From Candidatus Cloacimonadota bacterium (GTDB lineage: Bacteria > Cloacimonadota > Cloacimonadia > Cloacimonadales > Cloacimonadaceae): a DNA stretch of 47,092 nt. The stretch spans positions 1 through 47,092 of the forward strand of contig JAQWBI010000012.1 in NCBI GenBank assembly GCA_028706475.1, in the 5' to 3' direction. The notes under the pieces were generated by a model that ran no database searches, had not been told where the DNA came from, and saw nothing but the letters and a program-made list of their open reading frames with translations. Below are positions 25,311-34,754 of the stretch, in pieces (within the stretch, counting starts at the first letter, position 1; every line of letters starts with the position of its first letter). A program made the translations under genes and the position numbers.

Positions 25311-27390
25311 GTTCTTCCGGATAATCTAGCCGTTTACGATAGATGCTGCCCAAGACTGGGAGCATGGACTGTTTGATAGTGGAAAGATCTTTCATGGTAA
25401 TCGGTGCTTCATCGAACTGACCTTCTCGGATCAACCGTGAGATAGTATCGTCGATTATTTTTTCGATGTCTTGTTCATTTGTGATAGTTTTGGCTTTTGT
25501 GGTGCTTTCCACGATGTCTGCAATCATCACTAGGGCGGCTTCCTTGCTTTGGGGTCGTGGTCCGGGATATTGATAGTTCTGAGTGTCAGTTGTGATATTC
25601 ATCTTTTCCGCGCGATCATAGAAGTAGCGGATAATGCTATTCCCATGGTGTTGCATGATTACATCTATCACTGGTTGAGGTATCTTATACTTCTTGGCCA
25701 GCGTGATCCCTTCCGACACATGATTTTTGATTAGCGAAGCACTTCTATCCGGGCTCATATCATCGTGAATGTCCGAGGAATCGGCATTATTCTCTGTAAA
25801 GATCTCTGTATTGATAATCTTGCCGATATCATGGTAATAACTGCCTACTCTGGCCAATAGTGGATTTGCTCCGATTGCCTCTGCAGCGCGTTCTGCCAGA
25901 TTACCCACGATCAGGCTGTGATGATAAGTCCCCACTGCCGATGTTGCTAGTTTCTTCAACAGCGGATGATTGAAATCCAATAGTTCCAAAAGAGTCTGCT
26001 TTGTAGCCCTGTTCCATTTCTTTTCGTAATACGGAACCACCATCAAGACTCCCATAATGCTGATTGAACTGGATATCATGCTAAATCCGATATTCCGGAA
26101 CACGATGTTTATGGGATCACTCTTGTAGATCGAAATTGCCAGATTTGCTACACTGGCGCTCACTAACAAATAAAACCAGATCGAAAGGTACTCATGTTGA
26201 GCCTTTTGATGCTTGATGAATATGATTGTGGTGATCGTGCTAAGAATGAAGACCACCTGTGTAAAGGGTTCCCAATTTATAAAAGGACTGATGATCAAAG
26301 CTGAAGTAATGGCATACATGATGCCAAATTCGGCACCCATCAGAATGGCGGCAGATATCACCGTGAGTGAAAAGGGAATCAAAAGCCCATTCAGTCCTAA
26401 AACATGATTTGTAAGAATTGCGAATAGTACCAATAAAACAAAGCCGAGATTGATGGGCAAATAGTCCGAAAATTCCCCCGCGGAATCCTTATTGAATACT
26501 CCATAATAGTGATTTGTCAATAGTAGGATTACAAATACAAAGATCAGCAAGCCCAAGGCCAACAGCATCTGTTGTAATGCGCTTTTTTGTACGTTTCGGT
26601 TTCTATATGCAGTTTGAAGAGACTCTAGTTTTTCGATGTCGGTCTTGGCTACTCTGGCATTTTTGCGAATGATGATCTCATTCTGTAAAACCAAGCCCTC
26701 TGTTTCCGGAATCTGACTTAGCTTGCGTTGGCTCAGTTCGGCCATTAGTTCGTCATCTTTCAAGATGTTTGGCTTGAGTAGTATGCCGTGTACTTCATCG
26801 ATGAAAGAAGCTGCGTTGTTTACTGATTCCTTCAAGCGGGACTGTGCTTCTTCGATGTTGTAAAAATCACTTAAGGGTCGCCGCTCTTCAGTGTCCAGAT
26901 TCCAGATGCTGATGGAGTCTCCTTGAATATCAGCATAAATTCCCTTATTGTAGATATCTGTGACTTCGCTCCGCAGTTTCTCATACACTGCGTCGATTTG
27001 TCCCTGTTGAGCAGCAAATGCCAATGCTTTAGGAGTAAGTTTGATTCCTGCTTTGTCAAACTCTTTTGCCAAGTCCTCACCGTTTGTATCCGGAAAGCGG
27101 TAAAACACAGACCAAATCTGATCTATGGCACTGAGGGCGTCAAACAGCGGTTCATCATTGATGCGGTATGGTGTCGCCAGGCTTTGCACGCTTTCTTCCT
27201 GCTCACGGCTAAGCTGTTCCGGGCTTTTCAATACCGGAAAGTCGAAGGGAGCTATCACCTCGGTATCGGCTACTTGACCTTCCCGTAGCTGGAACTCCGG
27301 GTAGTTGTAGCGTCCAACCGCAAAGATGTGATATAGCCCTACAATCACCAAGGCCGCCAAAGTTATAATCAATAAGTATTTCGAATTCAT
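25297..27390 (-). CDS. pgpH: 7TM-HD family phosphodiesterase PgpH (c-di-AMP)
   Basis: A 697-residue membrane protein with an N-terminal membrane helix (5-25), an extracytoplasmic 7TMR-HDED domain (about 40-265), seven membrane helices (about 270-455) and a cytoplasmic HD domain (about 475-690). The HD metal site is seen in GTYHHSLIVGNLAE, SYYHDIGKI and MQHHG. Listeria PgpH hydrolyses the second messenger cyclic di-AMP, and that is the expected activity. No diadenylate cyclase is in the window. AGGA lies 4 bases before the ATG. The ATG overlaps the stop of a 55-codon open frame upstream, suggesting translational coupling. Confidence 0.94.
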   Translation of the reverse strand: MNSKYLLIITLAALVIVGLYHIFAVGRYNYPEFQLREGQVADTEVIAPFDFPVLKSPEQLSREQEESVQSLATPYRINDEPLFDALSAIDQIWSVFYRFPDTNGEDLAKEFDKAGIKLTPKALAFAAQQGQIDAVYEKLRSEVTDIYNKGIYADIQGDSISIWNLDTEERRPLSDFYNIEEAQSRLKESVNNAASFIDEVHGILLKPNILKDDELMAELSQRKLSQIPETEGLVLQNEIIIRKNARVAKTDIEKLESLQTAYRNRNVQKSALQQMLLALGLLIFVFVILLLTNHYYGVFNKDSAGEFSDYLPINLGFVLLVLFAILTNHVLGLNGLLIPFSLTVISAAILMGAEFGIMYAITSALIISPFINWEPFTQVVFILSTITTIIFIKHQKAQHEYLSIWFYLLVSASVANLAISIYKSDPINIVFRNIGFSMISSSISIMGVLMVVPYYEKKWNRATKQTLLELLDFNHPLLKKLATSAVGTYHHSLIVGNLAERAAEAIGANPLLARVGSYYHDIGKIINTEIFTENNADSSDIHDDMSPDRSASLIKNHVSEGITLAKKYKIPQPVIDVIMQHHGNSIIRYFYDRAEKMNITTDTQNYQYPGPRPQSKEAALVMIADIVESTTKAKTITNEQDIEKIIDDTISRLIREGQFDEAPITMKDLSTIKQSMLPVLGSIYRKRLDYPEEHDKR

Positions 27391-27554
27391 TTTTCCTGTT
27401 TAGGCGTAAGCACAATATTGTCAAGAACCTTCTTGGCCTTGCCTTCTTCACTTCCAGACTGCAACTGCTTGTCTGACCTTTGCTCCCCCTGTTGTTTATC
27501 GGTTACCGAAGTTGATATAATCCCGTTATCATCGAGTGATGACTGCTTAATCAC
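27387..27554 (-). CDS. Possible 55-residue leader peptide or gene remnant upstream of pgpH
   Basis: An open frame from a GTG at 27554 runs to a TGA that overlaps the pgpH ATG by 4 bases, the same coupling seen throughout this cluster. Its second half is hydrophilic and protein-like (for example SDKQLQSGSEEGKAKK and VLDNIVLTPKQEK). The first half lies inside the 58-bp repeat copy B, and no Shine-Dalgarno site precedes the GTG. It could be a genuine small protein, or the surviving 3' end of a gene whose front was displaced by the repeat. No homologue is recognised. Confidence 0.3.
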   Translation of the reverse strand: MIKQSSLDDNGIISTSVTDKQQGEQRSDKQLQSGSEEGKAKKVLDNIVLTPKQEK

Positions 27555-27736
27555 TGCTTTATATCTGCTTCGGTACTACTTGATCTATACGGGATAAGCT
27601 GAGCATATCTTGTTGATGTTTCCTGTTGTATATGTGAGGATTGAGGAGCTCTACAACGCGGAGGGGCGATTTCTGATGTGAGAAACAGTAGTCCTGAAGC
27701 TATTATCGAGTTTGATAACTATCTATCAAGTGGGTC
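27391..27736. other. 346-base spacer between mtaB and pgpH
   Basis: This is the only sizeable break in the otherwise gapless minus-strand run from 35924 to 12873. It holds repeat copy B and the 55-codon frame overlapping pgpH. A minus-strand TTGACA near 27416-27421 could be a pgpH promoter element, though it lies close to the start codon. A short frame beginning ATGCTCAGC on the minus strand ends inside the repeat. I see no terminator after mtaB. Confidence 0.5.
27511..27568 (+). repeat. 58-bp dyad-symmetric intergenic repeat, copy B
   Basis: The core GTTATCATCGAGTGA is at 27525-27539. This copy has the longest inverted arms: ACCGAAGTTGATATAA (27505-27520) against TTATATCTGCTTCGGT (27559-27574), 14 of 16 complementary, so the dyad extends six bases past the 58-bp unit on each side. 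It matches copy A at about 46 and copy C at about 37 of 58 positions by hand count. Confidence 0.82.
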
Positions 27737-29032
27737 TTAATTGGCCTGTACTTCGCAATCCCGAATATTGCAGTTCACCAGCGTGCCCTGAGGATAAGTA
27801 CCGGGAATCCGCAACCGTATATAATGATCGGAGAGTATTTCGGCATATTTCGACGATGTAGATTCATTGATACCTCTGCATACAGTACCGTTATCACGTA
27901 AGCGGGTTATGTATGCTAGCCTTTTACTGTTCGAGAGCTCTGTAAGAGCTTTTACCCTGCGGCTTTTTATTATATTTGGCAGATGGCCGGGCATTTTCTC
28001 CGCTTTGGTATCTTTGCGTTTGGAATAGGGAAATACATGCAAATAGGCGATTGGTAGGCTCTGTAGGAATTGATAAGTCTCATCGAAAAGCTCATCACTT
28101 TCAGCGGGGAAGCCGCAGATGACATCAAAACCTATCGCTGAATCGGGATAATAACTGATGATGCTATCCACGAGTTCCTTGATCAGAAGAGTATTGTAGT
28201 GCCTGCCCATATTCTTCAGAATGCTGTCGCTTCCGCTTTGCAAGGGAATGTGAAAATGAGGGCAGAGCTTCTCCACCGCTTTTAGATTCTGTAGCAATCC
28301 CGTGCTAAGTAACTGTGGCTCAATTGAAGATATGCGAATCAGCTCTATGTCCTGGATCTCTGCGATGCCTGTTACAACATCGGCGAGGTCTTTGTCTCCG
28401 CATTTGTACAAACCCAGATTTACACCTCCAAGCACGATCTCTTTGAAGCCATTGGCAGCGAAAAGCTTGGCCTGTTCAATTACATCCGGAAAGCGGGCGG
28501 AGCGACTGTGTCCTCTGGCGTAGGGTACAGCGCAATATGCACAATAGAAATCGCAACCATCCTGTATCTTTTGAAAAGCCCGTGTATGGCCGAGCATACT
28601 GTCAACTGGCTTGTAGGCAAAATCTGTAGCATCCATGATGTCCGTAAAATGGTTCTCTTTGCCGGCCAGGATATCTGCTATGTCCAGTTTGTTTTGATTA
28701 TCCACCACTAGGTCCACAGCGCCGAGTGCACAGATTTCTTCGAAAGAGCGCTGGGCAAAACAGCCTGTTACCACTACTTTAACGGAAGGCCTGTCAGACT
28801 TGAAAGCCAGGGCTTTGCGAATCAGGTTACGGCTTTTGTAATCTGTACGGTTGGTTACAGTGCAAGTATTTATGATATAGATGTCTGCATTCTGGTCGAA
28901 ATCCACAAGCTCGATGTCGCCAAAGCTTTGGGCGATCACAGCGGATTCGTAGAAATTTGTCTTACAACCCAGAGTGCTAATGGCTATTCTGGGCTTTGTG
29001 CGTTCGGATTTCGGCATAGATGGCAGGTCCAT
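27737..29032 (-). CDS. mtaB: tRNA t6A37 methylthiotransferase MtaB
   Basis: A 431-residue radical-SAM methylthiotransferase that converts t6A to ms2t6A at position 37 of tRNAs reading ANN codons. The N-terminal UPF0004 domain has the auxiliary-cluster cysteines in TLGCKTN, NTCTVTN and VTGCFAQ. The radical-SAM site is DGCDFYCAYCAVPYARG. A C-terminal TRAM-like segment follows. The order and the GCKTN sequence fit MtaB rather than MiaB or RimO. The start shown overlaps purN by 56 bases; an in-frame ATG five codons later would shorten this to 41. Confidence 0.93.
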   Translation of the reverse strand: MDLPSMPKSERTKPRIAISTLGCKTNFYESAVIAQSFGDIELVDFDQNADIYIINTCTVTNRTDYKSRNLIRKALAFKSDRPSVKVVVTGCFAQRSFEEICALGAVDLVVDNQNKLDIADILAGKENHFTDIMDATDFAYKPVDSMLGHTRAFQKIQDGCDFYCAYCAVPYARGHSRSARFPDVIEQAKLFAANGFKEIVLGGVNLGLYKCGDKDLADVVTGIAEIQDIELIRISSIEPQLLSTGLLQNLKAVEKLCPHFHIPLQSGSDSILKNMGRHYNTLLIKELVDSIISYYPDSAIGFDVICGFPAESDELFDETYQFLQSLPIAYLHVFPYSKRKDTKAEKMPGHLPNIIKSRRVKALTELSNSKRLAYITRLRDNGTVCRGINESTSSKYAEILSDHYIRLRIPGTYPQGTLVNCNIRDCEVQAN

Positions 29033-29597
29033 AGATTTGGTGTTCCACTTTCAATACCTTGGCGGCGATCTCTTCCGCGCTGTGGCATTGAGAAATATCC
29101 GTGGTGATCTGTGCTATAATCTCGCCATGATCATAGAGGGGATCCACACGGTGGATGGTGGCGCCGGACACAAGTTCGTGGTTATCAAGCACTTGTCTAT
29201 GCACATTCATGCCGTACATATCCTTCCCACCGTACTTTGGCAACAGGGCCGGGTGAATGTTTAGAATGGGGATTTTTATGTTTACGATGAAGTCCTTGGA
29301 TAACTGCTTCATAAAACCGCAGAGAGCGATCAGAGCGATGTTTTCACGCTCCACCATCGTGGCTAATGCTGCTTCAAATATTGCCATATCTTTGGCACCA
29401 ATCACCACGGAAGGTATGCCTCGTTCTGTGCATAAAGGGATCGCTGGAGCTTTTGCGGAGGTAAAAATGGCGCGATGTACTACCAGTGGAAGCTGCTCAT
29501 CGGTGAAGTAGCTATGAAGCGCAAGGAGGTTTGATCCTCGGGATTTGCCACTGCTAAGAGTGATTATTCGCTGAACTTCAGGTGCAATTCCCGCCAT
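28977..29597 (-). CDS. purN: Phosphoribosylglycinamide formyltransferase PurN
   Basis: A 206-residue enzyme that transfers the formyl group of 10-formyl-tetrahydrofolate to GAR, the third step of purine synthesis. The phosphate-loop region [12 protein letters not shown] and the active-site stretch [17 protein letters not shown] (Asn and His catalytic) are present, as is the late Asp of [16 protein letters not shown] site lies 4 bases before the ATG. The gene overlaps aspS by 34 bases and mtaB by 56. No other purine-pathway genes are adjacent; guaB lies elsewhere in the window. Confidence 0.94.
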   Translation of the reverse strand: MAGIAPEVQRIITLSSGKSRGSNLLALHSYFTDEQLPLVVHRAIFTSAKAPAIPLCTERGIPSVVIGAKDMAIFEAALATMVERENIALIALCGFMKQLSKDFIVNIKIPILNIHPALLPKYGGKDMYGMNVHRQVLDNHELVSGATIHRVDPLYDHGEIIAQITTDISQCHSAEEIAAKVLKVEHQIYGPAIYAEIRTHKAQNSH

Positions 29598-31342
29598 TGA
29601 TCCTCGTCAACCTCAGAAGGCGCTTGATTCATCAAATCGGTGGCACGCAGTGTTTTGGGAAAGGCGATCACATCGCGTATGGAATCTGCCTGAGTCATGA
29701 TCATGATCAGTCTGTCCAATCCCGGAGCAATACCACCGTGGGGTGGGGTTCCATATTTGAGGGCATCGAGAAAGAATCCAAAGCGGGGCTTCAGTTCTTC
29801 TTCTGTGAATCCCAATACTGCGAATATCTTGCGTTGGATATCGTAGCGGTGACAACGGATACTACCACTGGAAAGCTCCATACCATTGCAAACAAGGTCA
29901 TAGAGTTGACCCAGTATGTCCCCGATCTTATCCGGCTGATCCAGCCAGGGGATGTGTTCTTCCTTGGGCAAGCTAAACATGTGATGGGCAGGCTCCCAAC
30001 CGCTTCCGTCTTCTTTGGCTACGAAAAGCGGAAAATCCGTGATCCAGCAAAAACAGAGAGTGCTGGGGTCGTATAGCTTAAGCAGTTGCCCCATTTCATT
30101 GCGAAGCCCTGCCAGTACTTTGTGAGTAGTGTCCCAAGTGTCGGCAACAATGGCCAACAGATCATTTGGTTTTGCCTTGGAGGCAGCGATCATAGCCTTT
30201 GCCTCATCGGTTGAGATGAACTTTGCGATTCCAGATTCCAGCCCGTTCTCGCTTACTTTGGCGAATGCCACGCCTTTGCCGCCCAGATGTTTGGCTAGTT
30301 CTACCAATTGATCCTGCTGTTTGCGGCTAAATGGGGCTCCACCTGGGATACACAGAGCTTTGATGCAGCCTTTGTTTTCCAGACAGGTCTTGAAGACCTG
30401 AAATTCACTGAGAGTAAGGATATCCGTGAAATCTACCAGTTCGAGGCCAAAGCGCAGATCAGGTTTGTCGCAGCCGTATAAACGCATTGCTTCTGCATAG
30501 CTCAACCGGGGGAAGGGCAAGGGGAGTTCTATGCCTTTTATCTCTTTGAAGATCGTGTACATCAACCTTTCCAGAAGATCAAAGATCTCTTCACAGGTAG
30601 CAAAAGATAGTTCAATATCCAATTGAGTGAATTCCGGTTGTCTGTCTGCACGCAAGTCCTCATCTCTGAAACAGCGAGCTATCTGGTAATAGCGGTCAAA
30701 ACCGGAGATCATCAGTAGTTGCTTGAATATTTGGGGGGATTGTGGAAGGGCGTAGAATTTGCCTGGATGCACTCTGCTGGGCACCAGATAGTCTCTGGCG
30801 CCCTCGGGAGTGCTTTTCATAAGCATGGGAGTCTCGATCTCATAAAAGCCTTCACTATCCAGGAAACGGCGCATGAGGCTGGTTACTTTGGCACGTGTGA
30901 TCAATATCTCCTGCAAGCGCGGACGCCTAAGGTCCAGATAGCGATATGTGAGCCGCAAGTCCTCATCGGCCATTGCGCTGCCATCAATCTGAATGGGAAG
31001 AGGTTGAGTGTCGTTCAAAATATAGAAATCCTGAGCGATAACCTCGAGCTCTCCGGTGAGCATATTCTTGTTCAGATTGGTAGCGTCCCTGCGAGCCAAA
31101 ACACCGCTTACGGCTATCACATACTCATTGCGCACTTTTTCTGCCTTGGCGAAGATTTCTGTAGCTTCAGGGCGCACAACGATCTGAATGATACCTTTTA
31201 CGTCACGGAGATCGATGAAGATCAATCCGCCCAAGTCTCTGCGGCGATGTACCCATCCCATTAGCATTACTCTGGCGCCAATTGTGGCAGAAACCAGATC
31301 AGTGCTGTAGTGACTGCGTTTTAACGATCCGAGATTGTCCAT
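29564..31342 (-). CDS. aspS: Aspartate-tRNA ligase
   Basis: A 592-residue bacterial-type class II synthetase charging tRNA-Asp. Order: OB-fold anticodon domain (about 15-110; [18 protein letters not shown]), class II core with motif 2 [20 protein letters not shown], the bacterial GAD insertion (about 285-410), and motif 3 [10 protein letters not shown]. Length is normal. Whether it also charges tRNA-Asn cannot be decided here; no gatCAB or asnS genes are visible. AAGGAA lies 9 bases before the ATG. It is 14 bases downstream of potD. Confidence 0.97.
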   Translation of the reverse strand: MDNLGSLKRSHYSTDLVSATIGARVMLMGWVHRRRDLGGLIFIDLRDVKGIIQIVVRPEATEIFAKAEKVRNEYVIAVSGVLARRDATNLNKNMLTGELEVIAQDFYILNDTQPLPIQIDGSAMADEDLRLTYRYLDLRRPRLQEILITRAKVTSLMRRFLDSEGFYEIETPMLMKSTPEGARDYLVPSRVHPGKFYALPQSPQIFKQLLMISGFDRYYQIARCFRDEDLRADRQPEFTQLDIELSFATCEEIFDLLERLMYTIFKEIKGIELPLPFPRLSYAEAMRLYGCDKPDLRFGLELVDFTDILTLSEFQVFKTCLENKGCIKALCIPGGAPFSRKQQDQLVELAKHLGGKGVAFAKVSENGLESGIAKFISTDEAKAMIAASKAKPNDLLAIVADTWDTTHKVLAGLRNEMGQLLKLYDPSTLCFCWITDFPLFVAKEDGSGWEPAHHMFSLPKEEHIPWLDQPDKIGDILGQLYDLVCNGMELSSGSIRCHRYDIQRKIFAVLGFTEEELKPRFGFFLDALKYGTPPHGGIAPGLDRLIMIMTQADSIRDVIAFPKTLRATDLMNQAPSEVDEDQWRELHLKFSE

Positions 31343-31356
31343 TTTATAAAGTTCCT

Positions 31357-32415
31357 TCAGTTCATTTTGATGTCTTCATAGATCTGATCGATATTACGGG
31401 CTTCTTCGCCCAGATATTCGATCATATGGCATTTATCCAAGTACTCATCATCGGGATTGATTAGTTTATTGTATATGAATGCTTCACCCATCATTTGCAT
31501 TGCGGCTTCATTGGGGGTGGGATACATGGTGTATTCACTGTTACGTTTGGCATTCTCGGCGTCCAGTAGGAAGTCGATGAATTTGTACGCTAATTCCTTG
31601 TTCTGAGAGGATTTCAGCATGACCATGTTGTCCATCCACATTGCAGCGCCCTCCTTGGGCAGAATAAAGGCGAGGTCTTCGTTTTCTTGCATCTGCTGCA
31701 GAGCGTCTCCGTTGTAAGCTTGAGCCAGCCAGGTGGTGCCATCTTGCAGCTCGTTTTTATAAGAATCACTATCGAATTGGGTGATGTTTCGATCCCAGAC
31801 CTTCAGGACAGCGTGAGCGGCTTCCAAAGCTTCAGGATTGGTGTCGTTCACAGAGAATCCGCTATAGATCAGGGCAGCGCCTATCACTTCACGGGCATCG
31901 TCCAGCATCGTGATCTTGTTTTTACCATCAAAGAAAGAGTCTCCCAGGATATTCCAACTACCGGATGCAACTATCTCTTCCGGAACAAATTGCTTGTTGT
32001 ACATCAGGCCAGTTAGTCCCCAAGCGTAAGGAACGGAATAGATATTGTCCACATCAAAGGACTGGGCTTTCTTCAGGAGTATAGGGTCTAGATTGCCATA
32101 GTTTGAGAGTTTACTCTTGTCCAGTTTCTCCAAGAGGTCCAGCTCGGCCAATATGCTTACGTGATCTCCGCTGGGGAAGATGATGTCGAAAGACTGAGTG
32201 GAGCTTTTCACCTTGGTCAGCATGTTTTCATTGGAGTCAAATGTGCTGTATTTGACCTTGCAGTCGTTGGCTTCTTCAAACTCTTTGATGAGCCCTGTAT
32301 CGATGTAGTCGCTCCAATTGAAGATGTATAGAGTATTTTTCTTTTTGCTGCAAGCACTCACGAGTGATGCGATGATGATTAGTGCCAAAAGGGGCAGTAT
32401 CATTGTTCTTTTCAT
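31357..32415 (-). CDS. potD: PotD-like spermidine/putrescine-binding lipoprotein
   Basis: A solute-binding lipoprotein of the polyamine ABC importer family, 352 residues from the chosen start. I start at 32415 rather than the longer frame (32463) because GGAGG sits 5 bases before this ATG and the product then begins with a clean lipoprotein signal, [10 protein letters not shown] up to LVSAC with Cys22 as lipid anchor. [22 protein letters not shown] and [14 protein letters not shown] are PotD hallmarks. No PotA, PotB or PotC is encoded nearby, so the importer must be completed from elsewhere. It lies 10 bases after the UMF1 transporter gene. Confidence 0.9.
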   Translation of the reverse strand: MKRTMILPLLALIIIASLVSACSKKKNTLYIFNWSDYIDTGLIKEFEEANDCKVKYSTFDSNENMLTKVKSSTQSFDIIFPSGDHVSILAELDLLEKLDKSKLSNYGNLDPILLKKAQSFDVDNIYSVPYAWGLTGLMYNKQFVPEEIVASGSWNILGDSFFDGKNKITMLDDAREVIGAALIYSGFSVNDTNPEALEAAHAVLKVWDRNITQFDSDSYKNELQDGTTWLAQAYNGDALQQMQENEDLAFILPKEGAAMWMDNMVMLKSSQNKELAYKFIDFLLDAENAKRNSEYTMYPTPNEAAMQMMGEAFIYNKLINPDDEYLDKCHMIEYLGEEARNIDQIYEDIKMN

Positions 32416-32425
32416 TGTTCCTCCA

Positions 32426-33673
32426 TCAGGAATGTCGTTTGGCAGTATGTAGGGCATCAGCAATCCCCTTTTGAGGGTTTACGAACTGCAACACTACAAA
32501 ACCGATTATGAAGAAAAATATCAGGGATAATATGGAATAGCGGATCTCACCAGTCTTATGTGCGATCCATCCATATAGCATTGGTCCAATAATTGAGGAC
32601 AGTCTGCCTGTCAAGGTATAAAAGCCAAAGAATTCAGCTTCTCTGGCTCTGGGAGTTAGCATACTCAGCATGGTTCTACTGTTTGCCTGGGAACTCCCTA
32701 TGGCCAATCCCGCAACCAAGCCCACGAAATAGTATTCGAAAGCAGAATTGCAGAAGAAAGCCCAGATAACTACAAGTATCCAGATCAAAATGGAAATGGA
32801 CAGCGATAAACGCACTCCCTTTTTATCGGTAAGCCATCCAAAGACTGCTGAACCCAAAATAGAAGTAAATTGCGCTATAATGAAATAGATCAACATATCT
32901 TTAGTGTCCATCCCAAAGCGGGTGATGCCATAAATTGAGGCAAAGGCAATTACTGTTGTGATGCCGTCGTTGTAGATGAAGTAGCTTAGCATAAACTTCA
33001 GTAATTGCGGATAGTCCTTCAGGTTTTTGATGGAGCTGGACACTCTCATTATGGCTGTCTTGAAGTAGTTTGTGCGTTTGGAGGGACGCTGGACTTCCCG
33101 CAGCCAGAAGAAGGTAAAGAGGCTAAAGACAAAGAAGTGGGCGGAAATAATCGGAAAGATATAGCGGACATCATATTGAATGAGAAACAGGGATACCAGC
33201 AGCGACAAAAGTCCGCCCAGGTAGCCCAAAGCCCATCCGAATCCGGAGACTTTGCCCATGTGTTCCTGAGATGTAATCTCCGGCAAAAAAGCGTCGTAGA
33301 ATACATTGGCAGAATTGAATCCAAAGTTTGCAATGATGAAGAAGATCATGCCTTTATTGATGTCGCCGGGTCCCACGAAATACAGGAGAGCGGTAAAGAT
33401 GACGGTGAGGTAGCAGTTGATAAAGAGAAACTTCTTTTTGGAACGTGAATAATCTGCCACAGCACCCAATACTGGCGCCGTAAGAGCCACCAATGTCATG
33501 GAGATGCCGATGGCTCTGCCCCAAAGCATTTCTGCGTATCCTGGTTCACCTCCAACCACCTGATTCATGAAGTACACGCTGTACACCACCGTTACGATGA
33601 TGGTAGTAAAGGCTGAATTGGCAAAGTCATACATCATCCAGCCAAAGATCTGTCTGTTTATCTTTAGCTTCAT
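32426..33673 (-). CDS. Major facilitator, UMF1 (Atg22-like) family
   Basis: A 415-residue membrane transporter with about 12 hydrophobic helices. The N-terminus FGWMMYDFANSAFTTIIVTVVYSVYF and the later FIIANFGFNSANVFYDAFLPEI are the signature stretches of the UMF1 family, related to the yeast vacuolar amino-acid effluxer Atg22. The motif between helices 2 and 3 (GAVADYSRSKKK) is the usual MFS loop. The substrate is unknown. Its ATG overlaps the recF stop by 4 bases, and potD follows, which may hint at small organic solutes. Confidence 0.88.
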   Translation of the reverse strand: MKLKINRQIFGWMMYDFANSAFTTIIVTVVYSVYFMNQVVGGEPGYAEMLWGRAIGISMTLVALTAPVLGAVADYSRSKKKFLFINCYLTVIFTALLYFVGPGDINKGMIFFIIANFGFNSANVFYDAFLPEITSQEHMGKVSGFGWALGYLGGLLSLLVSLFLIQYDVRYIFPIISAHFFVFSLFTFFWLREVQRPSKRTNYFKTAIMRVSSSIKNLKDYPQLLKFMLSYFIYNDGITTVIAFASIYGITRFGMDTKDMLIYFIIAQFTSILGSAVFGWLTDKKGVRLSLSISILIWILVVIWAFFCNSAFEYYFVGLVAGLAIGSSQANSRTMLSMLTPRAREAEFFGFYTLTGRLSSIIGPMLYGWIAHKTGEIRYSILSLIFFFIIGFVVLQFVNPQKGIADALHTAKRHS

Positions 33674-34743
33674 GCACTACTCCCCAGCCGGATCACGGGC
33701 AGATTGCCAAATATCTGGCGCACATCTTCTTTAGGGCTGGCGACAAATATCTGGTAGTTGTTGTTGCATAGTGCTTTGATCTTCTCGCCATGTACGTAGT
33801 CCAATTCCGCAAAGACATCATCAAATAGCAATATGGGACGAATACCGGTATTGCTCTCAATCAGATGCGCCTGAATCATTTTCAGGATGATTACCGCGAT
33901 CCGTTTCTGCCCCTGAGAAGCACGGGCTCTCATACCAAAATCCTCTATTCGGAAAGAGTAATCATCCAAGTGTGCACCCAACAAACAGCGCTGCCAGAGC
34001 TTCTCGCGATTCTCTAGCATCTGCAGGTGCTTCACGATGTCGTCCGGATCCAGGGCAAAGGCCTCGCGCAAGACCGGAACATAGTTTATCTTCAGGTTTC
34101 TGGTGTTCTCCGAGATTTCCTTGTAGGAACCCATAAACTCATCGTTCAAAAGGTTCAGATACTGTTTTCGATAGGGATACAGAGCGCAGAGGTTTTGGGC
34201 AAATCTGGCATCCCAGCTATTCTTCTCCGACGGGCTGTAGTCACTCTTTAGCAATTGGTTACGCTGATCTACTACATGCAGATAGTCGCGCAGGACAGCG
34301 ATATAATCCGGGAAGATCTGGGATATGGCAAGATCGAAATATTGCCGTCGTATCCGAGGTGAACCATTGATGAGTCCGATGTCATCTGGAGCGCAGTAGA
34401 TTATCTTTACTTCCGAAAAAAGCGCACTCAATTGCCGCTTTACTTCATTGTTGATTTTCAAGACTTTGCGAGCATTCACGTAGCTCAAATGCACTTTTTT
34501 GGGCACATCCAGGTCTGAGTAGTAAAGGGCGTTGATAGCAAATTGCGCTGCAGAATTGAAGACCAGATCCTGATCCTGGTGAAAGCGGATGGATTTGCCG
34601 ATGGAAGTGTAGGCTATTGCCTCCAAAAGATTGGTCTTACCACTCCCGTTAGCCCCGATAATCAAGTTGCCTCCGGGGGTAAATTCAAAACGCTGCTGCC
34701 GGTAATTTCTAAAACAGTGCAGCTCGATAGTATTCAGCTTCAA
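33670..34743 (-). CDS. recF: DNA replication/repair protein RecF
   Basis: A 357-residue SMC-like ATPase of the RecFOR gap-repair pathway. The N-terminus LNTIELHCFRNYRQQRFEF runs into Walker A IIGANGSGKTNLLEAI. The C-terminal part has the signature-like RASQGQKRIAV and Walker B PILLFDDVFAELD. Length is typical. It lies 11 bases after dnaN, the classic dnaN-recF order; dnaA and gyrB, often neighbours in other bacteria, are absent. Confidence 0.95.
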   Translation of the reverse strand: MKLNTIELHCFRNYRQQRFEFTPGGNLIIGANGSGKTNLLEAIAYTSIGKSIRFHQDQDLVFNSAAQFAINALYYSDLDVPKKVHLSYVNARKVLKINNEVKRQLSALFSEVKIIYCAPDDIGLINGSPRIRRQYFDLAISQIFPDYIAVLRDYLHVVDQRNQLLKSDYSPSEKNSWDARFAQNLCALYPYRKQYLNLLNDEFMGSYKEISENTRNLKINYVPVLREAFALDPDDIVKHLQMLENREKLWQRCLLGAHLDDYSFRIEDFGMRARASQGQKRIAVIILKMIQAHLIESNTGIRPILLFDDVFAELDYVHGEKIKALCNNNYQIFVASPKEDVRQIFGNLPVIRLGSSA

Positions 34744-34754
34744 TCTTGGAGGTG

